Shown here in pieces: positions 59,791-64,000 of a stretch of 64,000 nt of DNA (its first letter is position 1; the number at the start of each line of letters is the position of its first letter). The notes beneath the pieces are model-generated. The model saw only the letters and a program-made list of their open reading frames with translations, was not told the origin of the DNA and did not search any database. The DNA is taken from assembly GCA_963977105.1 (NCBI GenBank), contig CAXBNI010000003.1, positions 124,001-188,000 of the forward strand. The letters are read 5' to 3'. The DNA is from UBA2705 sp963977105 (lineage in GTDB: Bacteria; Pseudomonadota; Alphaproteobacteria; Micavibrionales; Micavibrionaceae). A program made the translations under genes and the position numbers.

Positions 59791-60942
59791 ATGAAGACAA
59801 AAAACACTGACCGGAAAAACATTGTATTTGTACTCCCATCATTGACGGCTGGCGGCGCAGAGCGCGTTCTGATAAGCCTCATGAATGGGTTAGACCGTGA
59901 GCGCTTTAAGCCATTTATCGTCACCGTCAGCGATAAAGGGGAACTTCATGATTTTATTGATCATGATATTCCGCATTATAGTTTACAAAAAGAGTCCGTG
60001 TTTAAGTCCGCGCCTGCATTATACAAAATGCTAAAGCAACTAAAACCTGACGTCGTCATGTCTACTATGGCGCATATGAACTTTACTGTCATGGCGCTTA
60101 AGCCTTTCTTTTTGAACACATCTTTCATTATCCGTGAAGCCATTACACCATCATTCTTTTTTAACAAATATAAAAACCGTGGCTTCATCATCAAGGGGCT
60201 TTATAAAAGATATTACCCTAAAGCCGATATGGTCATCAGCCCTGCGGCAACGATATTCGATGAATTCATCAATGAGCTTCATTTAGATGCACACAACTTT
60301 AAGGTCTTACCAAATCCGGTCAACCTGCAAAAAATGCGCGCACAAGACAATTTCAAAGCTATAACCGACAAAAGAAAAAACACGGTAGCCTTCGTCGCTT
60401 GTGGCAGGCTCGGCCAACAAAAAGGCTTTGATAGGCTAATATCTAGGCTCGCGGGGTTTAGCAATAAAACCGATTGGTCGTTGACGATATATGGCGAAGG
60501 GCCAGAGCGAGAAAACCTAGAATCTCTTATACAGCAACACGGCTTAACCCGCCAAATCACTCTTGCTGGACTGGTTAAAGAGCCCTATACAGCCTTTGCG
60601 CAAGCCGATTGCTTTTTACTACCTTCGCGCTCTGAAGGACTGCCAAATGTTGTCTTAGAATCTTTAGCTGCAGGCACTCCCGTTATTGCGACGCAAGAAT
60701 CTGGCGGTATACATGAAATTGGCCAACACACTTCTAAGGAAGCCCTTACCATTGTAAAAAATATGAGCGCCTTTATGAAAGAAATGGAGAGTGTACAACC
60801 TAACCCGACATCACAATTCAGGGCGTCTCTCTTACCTGCCGTTTACAACAGAGATAACGTGCTTGATGAATTTAATCGTATCATTGTAGATATGAGTTCT
60901 TCCTCTCGCCCACAAATCGCGGCAGATCGAAAAGCAGCATAG
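59791..60942 (+). CDS. Glycosyltransferase family 4-like
   Basis: A 383-residue GT-B enzyme. The N-terminal KNIVFVLPSLTAGGAERVLI loop and the C-terminal EX7E motif SRSEGLPNVVLESLAAGTPV are both present, as are the donor-binding VACGRLGQQKGFDRLI and GEGPERENLESL. It belongs to the family of transferases extending lipid-linked oligosaccharides. It is divergent from the epimerase gene and away from the main glycan operon, so it could act in LPS core or a second glycan. Confidence 0.88.
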   Translation: MKTKNTDRKNIVFVLPSLTAGGAERVLISLMNGLDRERFKPFIVTVSDKGELHDFIDHDIPHYSLQKESVFKSAPALYKMLKQLKPDVVMSTMAHMNFTVMALKPFFLNTSFIIREAITPSFFFNKYKNRGFIIKGLYKRYYPKADMVISPAATIFDEFINELHLDAHNFKVLPNPVNLQKMRAQDNFKAITDKRKNTVAFVACGRLGQQKGFDRLISRLAGFSNKTDWSLTIYGEGPERENLESLIQQHGLTRQITLAGLVKEPYTAFAQADCFLLPSRSEGLPNVVLESLAAGTPVIATQESGGIHEIGQHTSKEALTIVKNMSAFMKEMESVQPNPTSQFRASLLPAVYNRDNVLDEFNRIIVDMSSSSRPQIAADRKAA

Positions 60943-60959
60943 GTTGCGCAGCTTTATTC

Positions 60960-61736
60960 CTATCGAAAATCTTTGCTGCAATAGAGCTTAGAAATAGATT
61001 TTCTTTCTAGCAAATAGTTAGATATATCACGAGGGCTCTGATTGTCATTTGTGTTTACCTCACCTGCTGAGTGCCCTTGACTACCCACAAGATCTTGTAT
61101 ACTTACGGGCTTTGACGCCAGAATACTCTTTAGCCTGCCGCTCTGTGCCGTCATTACACCGAGTATTTGATTATTCTCATCGACGACTGGCGCACCACTA
61201 ATACCGCCCACTCGTCCATTTTGTAAATGCGTTGACACAACCTTCCACTCATAGACAGGTTCATCTTGATCATCTCTTCTTATTGTAGTTTCCCTGCCTT
61301 CAAACACGACTTCTATATATCCATCAACGCCCCCTGGATAACCAATAACGTATCCTTTTTTCCCAACCTTAATGGCAGGTTCAATATCGCTTCGTAAATA
61401 TACAGGCGTATTAACGCTCGCCCCCTTAATTAACGCTAGATCATAATCCGGGTGCGTATAAATCACTTTGGCAGAGCTTAGCACCCTCATCCCCCTCACA
61501 GGATCGAATGCAATTCTCCCTGATAACACATTGTTGGTTGTTTCTAGCAAGATATCATCGTGGCAGCCAATAACAGAGTGACGTGCGGTAATCCAGTAGC
61601 CTTGGTCATTGATAGCCCAAGCAGTCCCCCTCTGCATTTGTATTTTCTTTGTGTTTAAAGGTGTACCATGACTAATAATTATAGTGGCCATGACAAGAAA
61701 AACGAACACAACAACACTCACTATAAACTTTTTCAT
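60960..61736 (-). CDS. Exported trypsin-like serine protease
   Basis: A 258-residue protein with an N-terminal signal/anchor helix (residues 1-22). The chymotrypsin-type triad is visible as His53 (WITARHSVIGC), Asp99 (HPDYDLALIKG) and Ser180 (GGISGAPVV), the GxSG motif of S1 proteases. It has no PDZ domain, unlike DegP-type HtrA. It is therefore likely a periplasmic or surface protease of the simple trypsin-like type. The gene converges with the glycosyltransferase gene (18 bases apart) and is divergent from the amidase gene. Confidence 0.82.
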   Translation of the reverse strand: MKKFIVSVVVFVFLVMATIIISHGTPLNTKKIQMQRGTAWAINDQGYWITARHSVIGCHDDILLETTNNVLSGRIAFDPVRGMRVLSSAKVIYTHPDYDLALIKGASVNTPVYLRSDIEPAIKVGKKGYVIGYPGGVDGYIEVVFEGRETTIRRDDQDEPVYEWKVVSTHLQNGRVGGISGAPVVDENNQILGVMTAQSGRLKSILASKPVSIQDLVGSQGHSAGEVNTNDNQSPRDISNYLLERKSISKLYCSKDFR

Positions 61737-62055
61737 ACTACTGCGCTCCGTTACATCACTGTCACTAACCCTATCTTAGTTAAGACACAAGATCATTAAT
61801 TACACTACATTAGATTAGGGCCTAAAATATCCTAAAGGATGTGCCTAGTCAACGCGAGCTAGTTGTAAATTGAAAAAATACCATCAATCACTGTAGATGC
61901 AAATTCACTCTGTTGAAAATCAAAGCAAACGACTGATTTATAGCAATTTTTCACCTTTTTCTCTGCTTATGAAAGATCGATTTTTAGTCATATTAACATA
62001 GCTTTAAACTTATCCGTGTATATTATGGATACGAATTATATTAAGCAGGAAAAGC
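61737..62055. other. Divergent intergenic region between protease and amidase genes
   Basis: No gene is seen. It must contain the promoters of both divergent genes. A 12-base palindrome ATCCTAAAGGAT lies near 61829-61840, and an AT-rich stretch with TATATT-like boxes precedes the amidase ATG, which follows an AGGAAAAGC ribosome site. Confidence 0.5.
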
Positions 62056-63801
62056 ATGGCTAAAGACGGTAAAATTAACGCAAAAGTTGCTATGGTTTAT
62101 GATCTTTTATCTCAGGAAGGTAAGCTACATAAATCACAGATAGAAACACTGCAAAACTTACTAAATGAAATGGCACTCCCTGTGGGGGAGGCTGACTCGA
62201 TTATGGGTAAGAATACAGCGCGCGGTATATTGAACTTTCTACAGAAACCAGAACACAGAATCTTTTCAGCTCAAATCAGTCAAACCATGGAGCAAAGCTT
62301 ACGGCGTTACGGCCAAGGGGATGCTATTGACCGATTGAATATACAATCTGACTTAGGCGAAGAAGCGCATAAAAGCACGGCAGGCCTTATACAAGCGACA
62401 CTCCAAGAAGATGGTTTAAGTAAGAATAGCGTTGTTGCCCTGCAAGGAAATTTAGAGGTCTTAGGCTATGAGCTTGGTAATATAGACGGAGATTTTGGTA
62501 AAAAGACATCGGCGGCTCTTGTTAATTATTTGCAAGAGAACCCAGAAGATTTGCTTACTATAGACCCTTCAATATTACACATAATGATGCAAAAAGGACA
62601 GGCCAGTAACCTTATAGAACTGGCCGCTGGCGTACCTGCATTCCAAGAGCGGATTCAAGAACAATTAACAGCTTTAGGTGTCACGGATGACCCGACAGTA
62701 CTCTCCTCCAGTCTTGACCATAATGCGATTATAGATTTACAAATTTTGTTAAGCATAGCCGGCAAAAACCCAGGCGGTATTGACGGCATAGTAGGCAATA
62801 AAACTCTGGCCGGCACAGAACGATTTTTAGCCCAGCAGAGCCCTTCACAATTAGGCGTAACGACACCCATAATATCTACACAGACAACAACGCCCCCCCA
62901 CCCGGAACCATCACCAATACACTCTGGTAAAATTGCCACCGATGGCTACACACAAACATATGAAGGTGATAATGGTTACGGTGTCTCCAACTTAGCCATT
63001 GAGCGCGCATGGGCGCGCATTACGCACGAAGACGCAGATTTACGCAACTATGACGGCCAACCAAGCGGTGGCGACAATAACCCGCGGCCCTTAATTGTTA
63101 TTGATTTGGGTCATGGCTCAGACATTAACGCGAACGATAGCATCGATACTGGTGCTGCCTCGCCTCATAATGAAGGGCTAAGCGAAGTCTCTGTTGTAGA
63201 CCCAGTAAGTGCAGAAATGGCCCGCCAACTCCATGAACTCGGCTATGATGTCGCCTTGACCAGAAACCCTGGGGAGCAATTACGCGTCGAGGGGACACAT
63301 GGGCAAACGCTACGTGTGCGTCCTGAATTTGCGCATCAACTTGCTGATGAACTTCAATCTGATGGGGTTATGTTTCTCAGTATACATTTAAACTCATTTG
63401 CCAAAGAGCACGCGAATGGTTCACGACTTTATGTCGATGTCGATGGTGCCCGCATTACAAATGAGAGTTCATCGAAATTGGCAGATAGCATATCTGAAAC
63501 ATTTGCCGTATCTGCGAAGAAAACATCTGTGAAGCATATTGGCGACTTATCCGTCATTGATAATTTTGAAGACGGCCTAACCACTCCTGACGATGTAAGC
63601 GCAGGTATACTTGTTGAGTTAGGTTTTCTTAGTAACAAAAAAGATGCCGCCGCTTTAGAACAAATGCGCGACAACCCAACTAAAGCCGCTGCGCAAATCG
63701 TAGAAGGCATTAATGACTACGTCATCTCAAAACGTCCAGAACTTGCTCCGCCACAAACAATAGAGCTTGCTCAAAAAAGCGACTTTACATTTAGCCCGTA
63801 A
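62056..63801 (+). CDS. N-acetylmuramoyl-L-alanine amidase with three peptidoglycan-binding-like repeats
   Basis: A 581-residue protein. The catalytic Amidase_3 domain covers about residues 345-565. Zinc ligands and catalytic Glu are visible: IDLGHGSD (near 350), NEGLSE (near 373), SIHLNSF (near 442) and VELGFLSN (near 520). The N-terminal part holds three repeats of the PG_binding_1 type (LPVGEADSIMGKNTA, LGNIDGDFGKKTSAA, PGGIDGIVGNKTLAG) at about 40, 145 and 245. A Thr/Pro-rich linker follows. No signal peptide or membrane helix is visible. It would cut the amide bond between MurNAc and L-Ala. Export would need a non-classical route, phage-like lysis or a type VI-like system. Confidence 0.85.
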   Translation: MAKDGKINAKVAMVYDLLSQEGKLHKSQIETLQNLLNEMALPVGEADSIMGKNTARGILNFLQKPEHRIFSAQISQTMEQSLRRYGQGDAIDRLNIQSDLGEEAHKSTAGLIQATLQEDGLSKNSVVALQGNLEVLGYELGNIDGDFGKKTSAALVNYLQENPEDLLTIDPSILHIMMQKGQASNLIELAAGVPAFQERIQEQLTALGVTDDPTVLSSSLDHNAIIDLQILLSIAGKNPGGIDGIVGNKTLAGTERFLAQQSPSQLGVTTPIISTQTTTPPHPEPSPIHSGKIATDGYTQTYEGDNGYGVSNLAIERAWARITHEDADLRNYDGQPSGGDNNPRPLIVIDLGHGSDINANDSIDTGAASPHNEGLSEVSVVDPVSAEMARQLHELGYDVALTRNPGEQLRVEGTHGQTLRVRPEFAHQLADELQSDGVMFLSIHLNSFAKEHANGSRLYVDVDGARITNESSSKLADSISETFAVSAKKTSVKHIGDLSVIDNFEDGLTTPDDVSAGILVELGFLSNKKDAAALEQMRDNPTKAAAQIVEGINDYVISKRPELAPPQTIELAQKSDFTFSP

Positions 63802-63819
63802 AAATTGGCGCCATAATAC

Positions 63820-64000
63820 TTATTTCACAGGCCACTTACCTGCGAGTAGAGCCATCATGACCCGACCAACTTTTTCGCAATAAACAGCTTGGCACGATTT
63901 ATAGGGCCGCGCGTGCCGAAAGGTGAGTGTGTGATTTTTAATTTATTTTTATATGCGTCAAATTGCTGCACACGGGGTGCATGTATGACCTCACCTCTGC
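63820..64000 (-). pseudogene. C-terminal end of an unidentified gene, possibly frameshifted (partial)
   Basis: From the right edge the minus strand reads openly as GEVIHAPRVQQFDAYKNKLK, then ITHSPFGTRGPINRAKLFIA, to a TGA at 63855-63857. If one A is added to the AAAAA run just before, the reading shifts to KKVGRVMMALLAGKWPVK and stops at TAA 63820. The shifted end looks like the better protein tail, so the gene is either frameshifted or simply ends at 63855. The family is not recognised and the coding start is outside the window. Confidence 0.4.

Noticed and set aside
1..64000. rRNA, tRNA and CRISPR loci
   Set aside because: No tRNA cloverleaf pattern, rRNA block or repeat-spacer array was recognised by eye; a dedicated RNA search was not possible.

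Overview
The window reads as one chromosomal segment of a Gram-negative bacterium, most likely an alphaproteobacterium of moderate GC content (judged by eye, not computed). Supporting signs are NodT-type outer-membrane lipoproteins, RND pumps, an ECF sigma factor system and O-antigen genes. No rRNA, tRNA or CRISPR array was seen, so the taxonomic guess is weak.

Layout. At 1-2671 (minus, running off the left edge) is the N-terminal part of a giant repeat-rich surface protein with a DUF4347-type head. At 3401-6254 (minus) are three small lipoproteins with a recognisable promoter and terminator, then three small membrane proteins. At 6455-10956 (minus) is a MacA-MacB-TolC-type tripartite exporter. 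Region 11116-12695 is a patch of small inverted-repeat elements, including a ~1 kb terminal-repeat-bounded unit with two cargo genes and no transposase. At 12706-19754 a TetR regulator faces a four-gene operon (thioredoxin-fold protein, RND adaptor, RND pump, outer-membrane channel) across a perfect palindrome. At 19976-21193 is an O-antigen ligase-like protein.

From 46860 down to 21353 (minus) runs an almost gapless string of 25 genes with many 1-4 base overlaps, evidently a single surface-glycan locus. It encodes the pseudaminic acid pathway (PseB, PseC, PseG, PseI, PseF) and modifying enzymes (class III aminotransferase, aldo/keto reductase, FAD oxidoreductase, methyltransferases, acyltransferases). 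It also encodes an ABC flippase, an asparagine-synthetase-like protein, several glycosyltransferases and a UDP-HexNAc dehydrogenase. A standard PseH is not evident; a FemAB/GNAT-like protein directly after PseC is the best candidate.

At 47007-47174 is a transposase relic, followed by an orphan DNA methyltransferase (47368-48024). From 55333 down to 48055 is a metal-resistance unit in the order anti-sigma-like, CnrX-like sensor, ECF sigma, then CusC-, CusB- and CusA-like proteins. The CusC-like gene lacks its 5' end. At 55471-57471 is an ankyrin-repeat protein, and divergent from it (57714-58619) is an unrecognised protein. The right end holds a UDP-glucuronate 4-epimerase-like gene, a glycosyltransferase, a secreted trypsin-like protease, a large N-acetylmuramoyl-L-alanine amidase and a possibly frameshifted gene end at the edge.

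The most unusual points are the terminal-repeat-bounded cargo element and its short relatives, the 63-residue gene copying the tail of a 552-residue protein in the same operon, the CnrYXH-like control of a Cus-like pump whose outer-membrane gene is decayed, and the ankyrin protein with an unusual Cys/His-rich tail.
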